A DNA stretch of 12,267 nucleotides from Paraprevotella sp. (GTDB lineage Bacteria; Bacteroidota; Bacteroidia; Bacteroidales; Bacteroidaceae). The stretch covers positions 1 to 12,267 of the forward strand of contig JAGBUF010000235.1 in assembly GCA_017630975.1 (NCBI GenBank), read 5' to 3'. Under the pieces are notes generated by a model. That model did not search any database. It saw nothing but the letters and a program-made list of their open reading frames with translations, and was not told where the DNA came from. A program made the translations under genes and the position numbers. Every line of letters begins with the position of its first letter. The stretch's first letter is position 1. This document shows, piece after piece, positions 1 through 8,463 of this stretch.

Positions 1-990
1 CTATACGACGAATATCAGGAAACCGACGCACAAATGGAACAGATTCTGCATCCACGGGCATTAGACGATGCCGGCGCCATGTGTTGTGCCATGATGAAAG
101 CCGGCATTGCCGACCCTACTCTGCAATTGGATGAAATCATAGAGAATTATTTCCGTTTTATTGAACATGGACAATACAGACTGCCCGATGGCACTTTTGC
201 ACGCCACCGTCCGCAGTATAATACCATCTGGCTGGACGATATGTTCATGGGGATTCCGTCTGTAGCCTATCGTGGCTTGTATAAGCCTCAACAATCACAA
301 CATTATTTTGACGAGGCAGCAAAAATCAGCAGACAATTCATGCAACGGATGTTCGTTCCGGAAAAGAACTTGTACCGACATGGTTATGTGGAAGGACTCG
401 CGCAACAGCCCACATACCATTGGGCAAGAGCTAATGGATGGGCCATCCTTACCAATTGTCAGGTACTGGACGTTTTGCCGGAAAACCATCCACAACGCCC
501 ATACTTGCTGGAACAACTGCGTGCTCATATAAAGGGACTGGCAAGTTATCAAAGTTCAGAAGGGTTCTGGCATCAGTTGGTATACCGCAATGACTCTTAC
601 TTGGAAACCTCCGCTACTGCCATCTATGTGTATTGTATTGCACATGCCATCAACAAGGGATGGATTGACGCCATCACTTACGGACCTGTAGCACAATTGG
701 GGTGGCACGCTGTCAGCACTAAGATTCTTGAAGGTGGACAAGTGGATGGCACATGCGTAGGCACCGGTATGGCATTCGATCCTGCATTCTACTATTATCG
801 TCCCGCCAACTATCAAGCAGCTCATGGCTATGGCCCGGTCATCTGGGCTGGAGCTGAAATGATACGTTTGCTCCAACAATGGTATCCGAGGACCAACGAC
901 AGCGGTCTGCATTATTATGATGTTGAACAAACCAATCCTTCACCATTGTTCTATCTAACCGAGGATGGTAAAGGCGAAGCTGTAAAATAA
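1..990 (+). CDS. GH105/GH88-type unsaturated uronyl hydrolase, 5' end cut by window
   Basis: The frame is open from base 1, so the start lies upstream and the ATG at 34 is probably internal; 329 codons are visible. The family removes delta-4,5-unsaturated uronic acid from the non-reducing end of oligosaccharides made by polysaccharide lyases, such as rhamnogalacturonan fragments, by hydrating the enol ether. Numbering from the first visible codon, an LDDAG motif at 21-25 and a WLDDMFM motif at 77-83 match the places of the two active-site aspartates of B. subtilis YteR (Asp88 and Asp143, alignment from memory). Further family signatures are HWARANGW at 140-147, SYLETSATA from 199, CVGTG at 252 and HGYGP at 275. 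These rings of aromatic and acidic motifs fit an (alpha/alpha)6 barrel. The missing part should be a signal peptide and the first helices. The DUF4861 gene follows after 5 bases, probably in one operon. GH105 versus GH88 and the exact glycan cannot be settled here. Confidence 0.88.
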   Translation, partial: LYDEYQETDAQMEQILHPRALDDAGAMCCAMMKAGIADPTLQLDEIIENYFRFIEHGQYRLPDGTFARHRPQYNTIWLDDMFMGIPSVAYRGLYKPQQSQHYFDEAAKISRQFMQRMFVPEKNLYRHGYVEGLAQQPTYHWARANGWAILTNCQVLDVLPENHPQRPYLLEQLRAHIKGLASYQSSEGFWHQLVYRNDSYLETSATAIYVYCIAHAINKGWIDAITYGPVAQLGWHAVSTKILEGGQVDGTCVGTGMAFDPAFYYYRPANYQAAHGYGPVIWAGAEMIRLLQQWYPRTNDSGLHYYDVEQTNPSPLFYLTEDGKGEAVK

Positions 991-995
991 GTTCT

Positions 996-2243
996 ATGAA
1001 AAAGATTATCTGCGCCGTTTTTCTCATCGGTTTAGCTGTCTGCATGAGCACCTGCTCTTATGACACACCGATGGAACTAGATATTCAGGTGAGCAATCCA
1101 AGCAATAAAGCGCGTATCGCTCAAACTGTCGTAATAAACCTCAAAGAATGCCTACCGAGAACCGACTTGCGAGGACTCACCGCAACCATGAGTTACGGTG
1201 AGAAGGACGTCATTGTACAAATCGACGACTTGGACCATGATGGTTCAGGAGACGAACTAACTTTTACAACCGATTTAGTCCCTCATGAACAGAAAAAATT
1301 CCACATTGATTTCTCATACGAAAAAGCAACGGAAACACCAACCTCAAAGGTAAACGCTTACATCAAACTGAACGACATCAAAGGACAGCATCCCAAGGTG
1401 CAGAGCATTACCTATCCGGGCAACGCCAACCTATTGGACATGTACAACAGTATCTATGGACATGGCGCGGTGTTTGAAAACGAATACATGGCTTATCGCA
1501 TTTATATGGACAACCGCCAAAGCATAGACATCTATGGTAAGACGACACCTCAACTTGAAATGGAGACCACCGGTTTCTATACCACAGAAGAGCAAATGAA
1601 TGAAGGCTATGGCTGTGATATTCTATGGGCAGGAAAATCGGTAGGTGCCGGTTCTTTCCGTGGTATATACAACGACGAACCTTGCTACATAGACTCTGTC
1701 AATGAGCGAAAACAATCAATCATCGCCTCCGGTCCTATACGCACCATCGTAGAAGTAGCCGACAACGGATGGCTCTACAACGGAAGAAAAGTGAACATGA
1801 CACAACGTTACTCTCTATATGCAGGACGACGCGAGATAATGGTTGAAGTCATCATTGATGGCGCACCGGAAGGTGAACAATTCTACACCGGAATACAAAA
1901 ACTGGAGAATAACAATAGCGGATTTATCTTAGACGAGATATTGACCGGCAATTTATGCGGCAGTTGGGGTAGCAACATCCCTGATAAAAGCAAGCCACAC
2001 CTCTCAGAAAACGTAGGTTTGGGATTATACGTAAACCCTGAAAATTGCGTGTCAATGCATGAAGACTCCCTCAATTATCTTGTCCGATTGCGTACTGACA
2101 ACAAAAACTGCATCAGGTATTTCGTTGCTACCTGTGCCGGCCGTGAGACGAATGGTTTCAAAAATGCCGAACAATGGTTCAACTACCTCACAGAATGGCA
2201 AGAAGAGATGGCCCAACCATGTATAGTTGAATTGCTCCACTAA
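996..2243 (+). CDS. DUF4861-family protein, putative lipoprotein
   Basis: This 415-residue protein resembles DUF4861 proteins of Bacteroidota, which have no established activity that I know of and tend to occur in glycan-degradation loci. The N-terminus is a signal sequence: MKK, a hydrophobic stretch from residue 4 to about 15, then cysteines at 16 and 20. Either could be the lipidated residue, although neither sits in a textbook lipobox (LAVC or MSTC), so export is more certain than lipidation. An early segment (about 25-110) looks like a beta-sandwich, with an acidic DDLDHDGSGDE stretch near 78-88 that could bind calcium. The rest is rich in aromatic residues and beta-strand pattern, as in carbohydrate-active enzymes or binding proteins, with WAGKSVGAGSFRG and GHGAVFENEY as eye-catching stretches. 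It starts 5 bases after the GH105 gene and ends 1 base before the Nudix start. By context it probably acts on the same acidic glycan; whether it is a lyase, hydrolase or binding protein is unknown. Confidence 0.75.
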   Translation: MKKIICAVFLIGLAVCMSTCSYDTPMELDIQVSNPSNKARIAQTVVINLKECLPRTDLRGLTATMSYGEKDVIVQIDDLDHDGSGDELTFTTDLVPHEQKKFHIDFSYEKATETPTSKVNAYIKLNDIKGQHPKVQSITYPGNANLLDMYNSIYGHGAVFENEYMAYRIYMDNRQSIDIYGKTTPQLEMETTGFYTTEEQMNEGYGCDILWAGKSVGAGSFRGIYNDEPCYIDSVNERKQSIIASGPIRTIVEVADNGWLYNGRKVNMTQRYSLYAGRREIMVEVIIDGAPEGEQFYTGIQKLENNNSGFILDEILTGNLCGSWGSNIPDKSKPHLSENVGLGLYVNPENCVSMHEDSLNYLVRLRTDNKNCIRYFVATCAGRETNGFKNAEQWFNYLTEWQEEMAQPCIVELLH

Positions 2244-2244
2244 T

Positions 2245-2775
2245 ATGAAACAAGAACACCCCTTTACTCAGTTCAAATTCTGCCCGAAATGCGGTTCGGC
2301 AAGATTCATAGAACACAACGAAAAATCCAAAGCCTGCGAGAATTGTGGTTTTGTCTATTACTTCAACCCTAGTGCTTCAACAGTGGCAGTAATACGCAAC
2401 CATAGGAATGAACTGCTGGTATGTCGCAGAGCGAAAGAGCCTGCCAAAGGAACACTTGACCTTCCCGGTGGTTTCTCCGATTGTTTTGAAACGAGCGAAG
2501 ATAGTGTGATACGAGAGGTTACAGAAGAAACCGGACTAAAAGTAAAAAGTACACAGTATTTGTTCTCATTACCCAACCAATACCTCTATTCCGATTTTTT
2601 GGTACACACTGTTGACATGTTCTTCCTCTGCAACGTGGAGGATAATGAGACACTTACTCCCATGGATGATGTAGCAGAGCTCATGTGGTTGCCACTACAT
2701 AAACTGCGACCCGAAGAATTCGGGCTGGCATCTATCCGCGAAGGCATCAGGAAACTGCTTGCCAAAGGTTTCTAA
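2245..2775 (+). CDS. Zinc-ribbon Nudix hydrolase
   Basis: Predicted cytoplasmic Nudix pyrophosphohydrolase of 176 residues. An N-terminal zinc ribbon has Cys13-x2-Cys16 and Cys31-x2-Cys34. The Nudix box is complete at 76-98 (Gly76, Glu82, then REVTEETGL at 90-98), so the metal-binding glutamates are present. The layout of zinc ribbon plus Nudix resembles NAD(H) pyrophosphatase NudC, but the NudC signature SQPWPFPxS after the box is replaced by SLPNQYLYS, so NADH specificity should not be assumed; ADP-ribose, a nucleotide sugar or another nucleoside diphosphate is possible. I chose ATG 2245 because it follows the previous stop by one base (TAATATG) and starts just before the ribbon. An in-frame TTG at 2227 would add six residues and lie inside the previous gene. 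No Shine-Dalgarno is visible. The tight spacing suggests co-transcription with the glycan genes, but it may be a housekeeping enzyme. Confidence 0.9.
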   Translation: MKQEHPFTQFKFCPKCGSARFIEHNEKSKACENCGFVYYFNPSASTVAVIRNHRNELLVCRRAKEPAKGTLDLPGGFSDCFETSEDSVIREVTEETGLKVKSTQYLFSLPNQYLYSDFLVHTVDMFFLCNVEDNETLTPMDDVAELMWLPLHKLRPEEFGLASIREGIRKLLAKGF

Positions 2776-2816
2776 GGCAGACAAAACCACTATTTATTGA
2801 CACCTGCATCGAAAAA

Positions 2817-2850
2817 ATACTATATAATAAGGTGTAGTATCTCTTTTTTT
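2817..2850 (+). terminator. Putative weak terminator after the Nudix gene
   Basis: ATACTA at 2817-2822 pairs with TAGTAT at 2835-2840. The stem can extend inward by three pairs, two of them G-T wobbles, to a six-base loop. Seven T follow at 2844-2850, and an A-run precedes the stem at 2812-2817. The stem is AT-rich and weak. A competing six-base repeat, ACACCT at 2800-2805 with AGGTGT at 2830-2835, overlaps it. It lies in the only gap between the first operon and topA. Confidence 0.45.
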
Positions 2851-2852
2851 CC

Positions 2853-2860
2853 TACTTTTG
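2853..2860 (+). promoter_or_regulatory. Candidate Bacteroides -7 element of the topA promoter
   Basis: TACTTTTG fits the Bacteroides -7 consensus TAnnTTTG exactly and ends 28 bases before the topA ATG, which implies a short leader. I see no TTTG-like -33 element at the expected spacing of about 20 bases upstream. The T-run of the preceding putative terminator directly abuts it. It probably drives topA-aroK-speA-argB. Confidence 0.5.
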
Positions 2861-2888
2861 CTGCGAATTTTAAAAAAGGTAGAAGAGC

Positions 2889-5234
2889 ATGCAGAAAAAT
2901 TTAGTCATCGTGGAGTCTCCTGCCAAGGCGAAAACCATTGAGAAGTTTTTAGGCGAAGATTATAAGGTATTGTCAAGCTACGGACACATCCGCGACTTGA
3001 AGAAGAAAGAATTCAGCATAGATACCGGAACATTCGTACCACAATACGAAATACCCACCGAGAAAGCAAAACTCGTACATGAACTGAAGTCGCAAGCACA
3101 AAAGGCAGAAACTATATGGCTGGCATCCGATGAGGACCGCGAAGGAGAAGCTATCTCATGGCATTTGTATGAAGTATTGGGACTCAAACCGGAGAATACC
3201 AAACGTATCGTATTCCATGAAATCACCAAGAGCGCCATACTTGACGCCATTCAGAATCCAAGAGGAATTGACCTCAATCTGGTGAATGCACAACAGGCAC
3301 GACGCGTGCTCGACCGTATCGTAGGTTTTAAATTGTCGCCCGTACTTTGGAAAAAAGTAAAACCGGCATTGTCTGCAGGACGTGTACAAAGCGTAGCTGT
3401 ACGACTCGTTGTTGAGCGTGAACGCGAAATCCAACAATTCCAAAGTGAGGAGAGCTACCGCATCGTCGGTATTTTCCAACTCCCCGACCATAAGGGCAAC
3501 GCTAACATCAAAGCCGAACTGAACGAACGTTTCAGCACCATTGAAGAAGCCACACAATTCTTGGAATCCTGTAAAGAAGCTACGTTTACAGTGGAGGATA
3601 TCAACACCAAGCCACAGAAGCGTACTCCTGCCGCACCTTTTACCACTTCTACCCTTCAACAGGAAGCGGCACACAAACTGGGATTCACAGTAGCACAAAC
3701 CATGATGGTGGCACAACGACTATACGAGTCGGGACGCATCACATACATGCGTACAGACTCTGTCAATCTATCTTCTTTATGTGTCAATGCCTGCACCAGT
3801 GTGATCAAAGAGAATATGGGTGAGAAATACGTCAAAAGCCGTCATTTCCACACTAAGACAAAAGGCGCACAAGAGGCTCATGAAGCCATCCGCCCCACAT
3901 ATATGAACCAGAGTGAGATTGAAGGCACTTCACAAGAACGTCGTCTTTACGATTTGATATGGAAGCGTACCATTGCATCTCAAATGGCTGATGCTGTTAT
4001 TGAGAAGACAACCGCTACCATCCATATTGAAAACCATGATGCAAAATTCATTGCCACAGGAGAGGTTATCAAATTTGATGGTTTCTTGAAGGTGTACCGC
4101 GAAACTATTGAGGAAGAAACAGAAGGTGAGAATGAAAGTGGACTTTTACCTCCTTTGAGCATCGGACAATCATTGAAACGTTCAAAGATTCAGGCCATGC
4201 AAAGATTCAGCCAACGCCCCCTGCGTTATAACGAAGCCAGTCTGGTAAAGAAAATGGAGGAACTGGGTATCGGTCGTCCGTCCACCTATGCTCCGACCAT
4301 CAGTACCATTCAGCAACGTGAATATGTGGTCAAAGGCGACAAAGCCGGTGATACGAAGGAACTGATTACCCTCACCCTCAAAGGCAACAATATTACCTCA
4401 CAAACAAAATCCACTAATATCGGAGTAGAAAAAGGAAAGTTGCTACCCACCGATACCGGTATCGTTGTCAATGACTTCCTGTTGCAATTCTTCCCCGAAA
4501 TCATGGACTATAATTTCACCGCAGAAATCGAGAAGAAATTTGACCGTATCGCAGAAGGAAAAAGCGAATGGACCAAATTGATGAAGACTTTCTATGGCGA
4601 GTTTGAACCGTTGGTTGAAAAAACACTGACAGTTAAATCCGAAAGAAAGGTAGGAGAAAGAGAACTCGGTATTGACCCACAAAGCGGCAAACCTGTGTTT
4701 GTAAAGATAGGCAGATTCGGGCCGGTAGTACAGATTGGTACTGCTGAAGATGAAGAGAAACCCAGATTCGCCCAAATGAAAAACGGTCAGAGTATTGAGA
4801 GTATCACATTGGACGAAGCGCTTGAATTGTTCAAACTTCCACGTAATTTGGGTATGTTTGAAGAAAGTAATGTCACCATCGGAACCGGTAAATTCGGTCC
4901 CTATATTCTGCACAACAAAAAATACATCTCTCTGCCTAAACAATTTGACCCGATGACCATCTCACTGGAAGAGGCAGTCGGTCTCATCAACGAAAAGAAA
5001 CAGGCGGAAGCAGAACGTCATATCAAATCATTTGATGAGGAACCTGATTTGGAGGTTCTAAACGGAAGATATGGAGCATATCTTGCATATAAAGGGGAAA
5101 ACTTCAAACTTCCCAAGGCATTGGTAGAGAAAGCGAAGGAATTAACCCTAGAGGAATGTATGAACGTCATTCAATCGCAAAGCGGAAAGGAGAAAACCAC
5201 CTCACGCAAAAAAGTTTATTCCAAAAAGAAATGA
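2889..5234 (+). CDS. topA: DNA topoisomerase I (type IA)
   Basis: Relaxes negatively supercoiled DNA by nicking one strand and passing the other through, using a 5'-phosphotyrosine link. The 781-residue protein starts with a TOPRIM domain: VIVESPAKAKTIEKFL with Glu9, and the acidic SDEDREGE motif with Asp81, Asp83 and Glu87. The active-site tyrosine is Tyr286 in ITYMRTDS, and GIGRPSTYAPTI lies in the central domain. The C-terminus has three repeats of the topoisomerase C-terminal type, with the related signatures GRFGPV at 608, GKFGPY at 667 and GRYGAY at 726, then a lysine-rich tail. The four-cysteine zinc fingers of the E. coli enzyme are absent, as is usual in Bacteroidota. The ATG at 2889 follows an AAAGGT-AGAAG purine stretch. 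Its stop overlaps the aroK start (ATGA), so the two are translationally coupled. Confidence 0.97.
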   Translation: MQKNLVIVESPAKAKTIEKFLGEDYKVLSSYGHIRDLKKKEFSIDTGTFVPQYEIPTEKAKLVHELKSQAQKAETIWLASDEDREGEAISWHLYEVLGLKPENTKRIVFHEITKSAILDAIQNPRGIDLNLVNAQQARRVLDRIVGFKLSPVLWKKVKPALSAGRVQSVAVRLVVEREREIQQFQSEESYRIVGIFQLPDHKGNANIKAELNERFSTIEEATQFLESCKEATFTVEDINTKPQKRTPAAPFTTSTLQQEAAHKLGFTVAQTMMVAQRLYESGRITYMRTDSVNLSSLCVNACTSVIKENMGEKYVKSRHFHTKTKGAQEAHEAIRPTYMNQSEIEGTSQERRLYDLIWKRTIASQMADAVIEKTTATIHIENHDAKFIATGEVIKFDGFLKVYRETIEEETEGENESGLLPPLSIGQSLKRSKIQAMQRFSQRPLRYNEASLVKKMEELGIGRPSTYAPTISTIQQREYVVKGDKAGDTKELITLTLKGNNITSQTKSTNIGVEKGKLLPTDTGIVVNDFLLQFFPEIMDYNFTAEIEKKFDRIAEGKSEWTKLMKTFYGEFEPLVEKTLTVKSERKVGERELGIDPQSGKPVFVKIGRFGPVVQIGTAEDEEKPRFAQMKNGQSIESITLDEALELFKLPRNLGMFEESNVTIGTGKFGPYILHNKKYISLPKQFDPMTISLEEAVGLINEKKQAEAERHIKSFDEEPDLEVLNGRYGAYLAYKGENFKLPKALVEKAKELTLEECMNVIQSQSGKEKTTSRKKVYSKKK

Positions 5235-5758
5235 ACCGCATCATCCTCATAGGATATATGGGCGCCGGAAAGACAACTGTCGGAAAGGCGTTGGCTCAAG
5301 AATTAGGGTTGTCTTTCTACGACCTGGACTGGTACATTGAAGAACGTTTCAGGAAAACCGTTCCTCATTTGTTCGCTGAAAAGGGTGAGGAGGGATTCAG
5401 AGAGATAGAGCAACGGATGTTACATGAAGTTGCAGAATTTGAAGATGTCGTCATCTCGGCGGGTGGTGGTACACCTTGCTTCTTTGACAACATAGACTAC
5501 ATGAACCAACAAGCGAAGACCATCTATCTGAAAGCATGTCCGGACGTGCTGTTCCAGCACCTTAAAATGGGGAAAACAGAACGTCCATTGTTAAAGGGGA
5601 AAAGTGAAGAGGAAGTCAAACTATTCATACAGGAATCATTAAATAAAAGAGAGCCTTTCTACCAAAAGGCACAATATACACTGAACGTGGATTTATTAGA
5701 GAGTTATGAAAAAATAAAGGACTCTGTCCGATTGATTCGTGAACTTTTAAACATTTAA
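5231..5758 (+). CDS. aroK: Shikimate kinase
   Basis: Phosphorylates shikimate at the 3-hydroxyl with ATP, the fifth step of the chorismate pathway to aromatic amino acids; cytoplasmic. The 175-residue length is normal. The P-loop is G8-YMGAGKTT16. DLD at 31-33 supplies the Mg2+/shikimate aspartate. Arg57 in GFREIE and GGG at 78-80 match shikimate-binding positions. Arg118 in TERPLL is the LID arginine, and Arg140 in KREPFY is the second substrate arginine. I chose ATG 5231, which overlaps the topA stop as ATGA and begins directly with the first beta-strand. An upstream in-frame ATG at 5156 would add 25 residues lying wholly inside topA and with no family counterpart. speA follows after 5 bases. 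Confidence 0.96.
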   Translation: MNRIILIGYMGAGKTTVGKALAQELGLSFYDLDWYIEERFRKTVPHLFAEKGEEGFREIEQRMLHEVAEFEDVVISAGGGTPCFFDNIDYMNQQAKTIYLKACPDVLFQHLKMGKTERPLLKGKSEEEVKLFIQESLNKREPFYQKAQYTLNVDLLESYEKIKDSVRLIRELLNI

Positions 5759-5763
5759 GACCA

Positions 5764-7659
5764 ATGAGAAGATGGCGTATTGAGGACTCGGAGGAGCTAT
5801 ACAACATTAACGGTTGGGGAGCTTCATACTTCAGTATCAATGAAGAGGGTAATGTTGCCGTTACCCCCAAGAAAAACGGTGTTTCCATAGACCTTAAACA
5901 ACTGCTGGACGAGTTGCAACTCCGTGATGTTGCAGCCCCTGTTCTAATTCGTTTCCCGGATATTCTCGACAATCGAATTGAAAAGATTTCCGGTTGCTTT
6001 AAAATAGCATCGGAAGAGTACCATTATAAAGGCGAGAATTTCATCGTCTACCCCATCAAGGTGAACCAGATGCGACCGGTGGTAGAAGAAATTATGAGCC
6101 ATGGCAAGAAGTACAATATCGGACTTGAGGCTGGTTCAAAACCGGAGCTTCATGCAGTGATTGCCATGAATGCGGACAGTGACTCATTGATTATCTGTAA
6201 TGGATACAAGGACGACAGCTATATTGAACTGGCTTTGCTGGCACAGAAAATGGGTCGACGTATTTTCCTTGTCGTTGAGAAACTCAACGAGCTGAAGCGC
6301 ATTGCCAAAATCGGAAAGCGACTTGGCGTGCGCCCTAATATCGGTATCAGAATCAAACTGGCATCGGAAGGTAGTGGAAAGTGGGAAGAGAGTGGTGGCG
6401 ACGCCAGCAAATTCGGTCTCACCTCTAGCGAGTTATTGGAAGCTCTTGACTACTTGGAAAAGTTTGATATTAAAGACTGTCTCAAACTGATTCACTTCCA
6501 TATCGGTAGTCAAATCACTAAAATCCGCCACATCAAAACGGCCTTGCGCGAAGCATCACAATTCTACGTACAACTGCGTAAACTTGGATATGAGGTGGAA
6601 TTTACGGATATCGGTGGTGGACTTGGTGTGGATTATGATGGTACACGTTCGTCTAGTAGCGAGAGTAGTGTAAACTATTCCATCCAAGAATACGTGAACG
6701 ACGCCATCTTTACTTTCGTAGATGCTGCCGACAAAAACAACATACCACATCCCAATATCATCACGGAGAGTGGACGTTCTGTTTCGGCACACCATGCTAT
6801 CTTTATCACTGAGGTATTGGAAACAGCGGCACTTCCTCAAATGGACGAGGATTGGGAAGTGGGGGCAAACGACCATGACCTGGTAAAAGAACTTTATAAA
6901 ATCTGGTGTGAATTGGATCAACGCACCATGCTTGAAGCACTGCACGATGCACAACAAATCCGTGAAGAGGCATTGGAACTGTTCAGTCATGGTATCGTAG
7001 ACCTCAAAACCCGAGCACAGATTGAAAGTATGTTCTGGAGTGTCACACGCGAAATCCTCGCCCTGGCGAAAAATATGAAACACATTCCTGATGATTTCAG
7101 GAAACTGCCCAAACTATTGGCAGACAAATACTTCTGTAACTTCTCGTTATTCCAAAGTCTTCCGGACAGTTGGGGTATTGATCAGTTCTTCCCCATCATG
7201 CCGATTCATCGACTCGACGAACGTCCTGACCGTAGCTGTACCATCCAGGATATGACCTGTGACAGTGACGGAAAAATCACGGATTTTATCCACTACAATA
7301 GTAAAGCTGACTCTTTGCGGGTACATAAGATGAAATCAAATGAACCCTATTATCTCGGTGTCTTCCTGGTAGGAGCATACCAAGAGATATTGGGCGACCT
7401 GCACAACCTGTTCGGTGACACAAATGCAGTGCATGTCAGCGTTGATGACAACGGCTACCATATTGACAAAATCATTGATGGTGAGACCATTGCTGACGTG
7501 TTGGATTATGTGCAGTATGACGCTCGTAAATTGGTGCGCACACTTGAACGTTGGGTAACCAGTGCTGTAAAGGAAGGACGCATCAGTTTGGAAGAAGGCA
7601 AGGAATTCCTGTCCAACTACCGTTCTGGACTATATGGTTATACTTATCTTGACTATTAA
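5764..7659 (+). CDS. speA: Biosynthetic arginine decarboxylase
   Basis: PLP enzyme that converts arginine to agmatine, the first step of the arginine route to putrescine and spermidine. The 631-residue length is near that of E. coli SpeA (about 658). The N-terminal hallmark YNINGWG is at 13-19. PLP would bind Lys99 in VYPIKVNQ within a fold III barrel, with HFHIGSQ (His246 central), DIGGGLG at 282-288 and ESGRS from Glu335 as cofactor and substrate sites. Cys499 in MTCDSDG is the likely active-site cysteine from the C-terminal beta domain, which also has GVFLVGAYQE. The middle insertion between about 365 and 440 is helical, as usual in SpeA. The stop TAA is followed at once by the argB ATG with no spacer. 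No signal peptide is seen, so the enzyme is probably cytoplasmic. Confidence 0.97.
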   Translation: MRRWRIEDSEELYNINGWGASYFSINEEGNVAVTPKKNGVSIDLKQLLDELQLRDVAAPVLIRFPDILDNRIEKISGCFKIASEEYHYKGENFIVYPIKVNQMRPVVEEIMSHGKKYNIGLEAGSKPELHAVIAMNADSDSLIICNGYKDDSYIELALLAQKMGRRIFLVVEKLNELKRIAKIGKRLGVRPNIGIRIKLASEGSGKWEESGGDASKFGLTSSELLEALDYLEKFDIKDCLKLIHFHIGSQITKIRHIKTALREASQFYVQLRKLGYEVEFTDIGGGLGVDYDGTRSSSSESSVNYSIQEYVNDAIFTFVDAADKNNIPHPNIITESGRSVSAHHAIFITEVLETAALPQMDEDWEVGANDHDLVKELYKIWCELDQRTMLEALHDAQQIREEALELFSHGIVDLKTRAQIESMFWSVTREILALAKNMKHIPDDFRKLPKLLADKYFCNFSLFQSLPDSWGIDQFFPIMPIHRLDERPDRSCTIQDMTCDSDGKITDFIHYNSKADSLRVHKMKSNEPYYLGVFLVGAYQEILGDLHNLFGDTNAVHVSVDDNGYHIDKIIDGETIADVLDYVQYDARKLVRTLERWVTSAVKEGRISLEEGKEFLSNYRSGLYGYTYLDY

Positions 7660-8433
7660 ATGAAACAACAACTGACCATTATAAAAGTAGGCGGAAAAAT
7701 CGTTGAGGAGGAGGAGACTCTCCAACAGCTATTGAAAGACTTTACTGCCATTCCGGGAGCCAAAGTCCTCATTCATGGAGGGGGACGCTCTGCCACTAAA
7801 ATAGCAGCTCAATTGGGCATAGAGAGTCAAATGGTAAACGGACGCCGCATTACTGATGCTGAAATGCTGAAAGTGGTCACCATGGTATATGGTGGGCTGG
7901 TCAACAAGACCATCGTCAGCCGTCTGCAGGCCGAAGGGATAAATGCATTAGGACTTACAGGAACGGACATGGATATCATCCGTTCGCACAAACGTCCGGT
8001 AAAGGATGTAGACTATGGTTTTGTGGGAGACGTTGACGCTGTAAATGGTGCTTTATTATCCGACCTTATCCAAAAAGGCATCGTACCGGTCATCGCACCG
8101 CTTACACACGATGGGAAAGGCAATATATTAAACACCAACGCCGACACGATAGCCGGGGAAACTGCTAAGGCTTTGGCAAAATATTTTGACGTCACCTTAT
8201 TCTATTGTTTTGAGAAAAAGGGCGTTCTCCAAGATGCTGATGATGACAACAGTGTCATCCCCTACATCAATGAAGAAGCTTTCAAACAATATGTGGAAGA
8301 AGGTGTGATTGTCGGAGGTATGATTCCTAAACTGGAAAATGCTTTTAATGCCATCCATGCAGGAGTCAATAAGGTTGTGATTACCCTGGCTTCGGCTATT
8401 GACGGTAAGTCCGGCACCATTATAGAAAAATAA
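7660..8433 (+). CDS. argB: Acetyl-/succinylglutamate kinase
   Basis: Amino acid kinase family member of 257 residues that phosphorylates the gamma-carboxyl of N-acylglutamate, the second step of arginine biosynthesis. Lys9 in KVGGK and the HGGG motif at 39-42 bind phosphate. NGRRITD at 60-66 and NTNADTIAGE at 158-167 (Asn158, Asp162) contact the substrate, and Lys224 in GGMIPKL is the second catalytic lysine. These positions closely match E. coli ArgB. In Bacteroides fragilis arginine synthesis runs through N-succinyl rather than N-acetyl intermediates, shown by its N-succinylornithine transcarbamylase, so the true substrate here is probably N-succinylglutamate; that is inferred from the group, not seen in this gene. 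It begins directly after the speA stop (TAAATG) and is the last gene before a strong terminator. Confidence 0.95.
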   Translation: MKQQLTIIKVGGKIVEEEETLQQLLKDFTAIPGAKVLIHGGGRSATKIAAQLGIESQMVNGRRITDAEMLKVVTMVYGGLVNKTIVSRLQAEGINALGLTGTDMDIIRSHKRPVKDVDYGFVGDVDAVNGALLSDLIQKGIVPVIAPLTHDGKGNILNTNADTIAGETAKALAKYFDVTLFYCFEKKGVLQDADDDNSVIPYINEEAFKQYVEEGVIVGGMIPKLENAFNAIHAGVNKVVITLASAIDGKSGTIIEK

Positions 8434-8463
8434 TCTTCCATTTTTTAGGAGGATAATACATAT

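Noticed and set aside
1..990. Suspected loss of a catalytic aspartate in the GH105 enzyme, between RHGY and HWARANGW
   Set aside because: On comparison with the YteR motif order, both active-site aspartates fall earlier, in LDDAG and WLDD, and both are present.
3156..3716. Open frame of 186 codons on the - strand opposite topA
   Set aside because: It mirrors codon bias of topA, has no recognisable domain, and is cysteine- and phenylalanine-rich as expected of a reverse-frame shadow.
5156..5230. Upstream in-frame ATG of aroK adding 25 residues
   Set aside because: The extension lies wholly within the topA C-terminal coding region, and the ATGA overlap at 5231 gives a start of normal family length.
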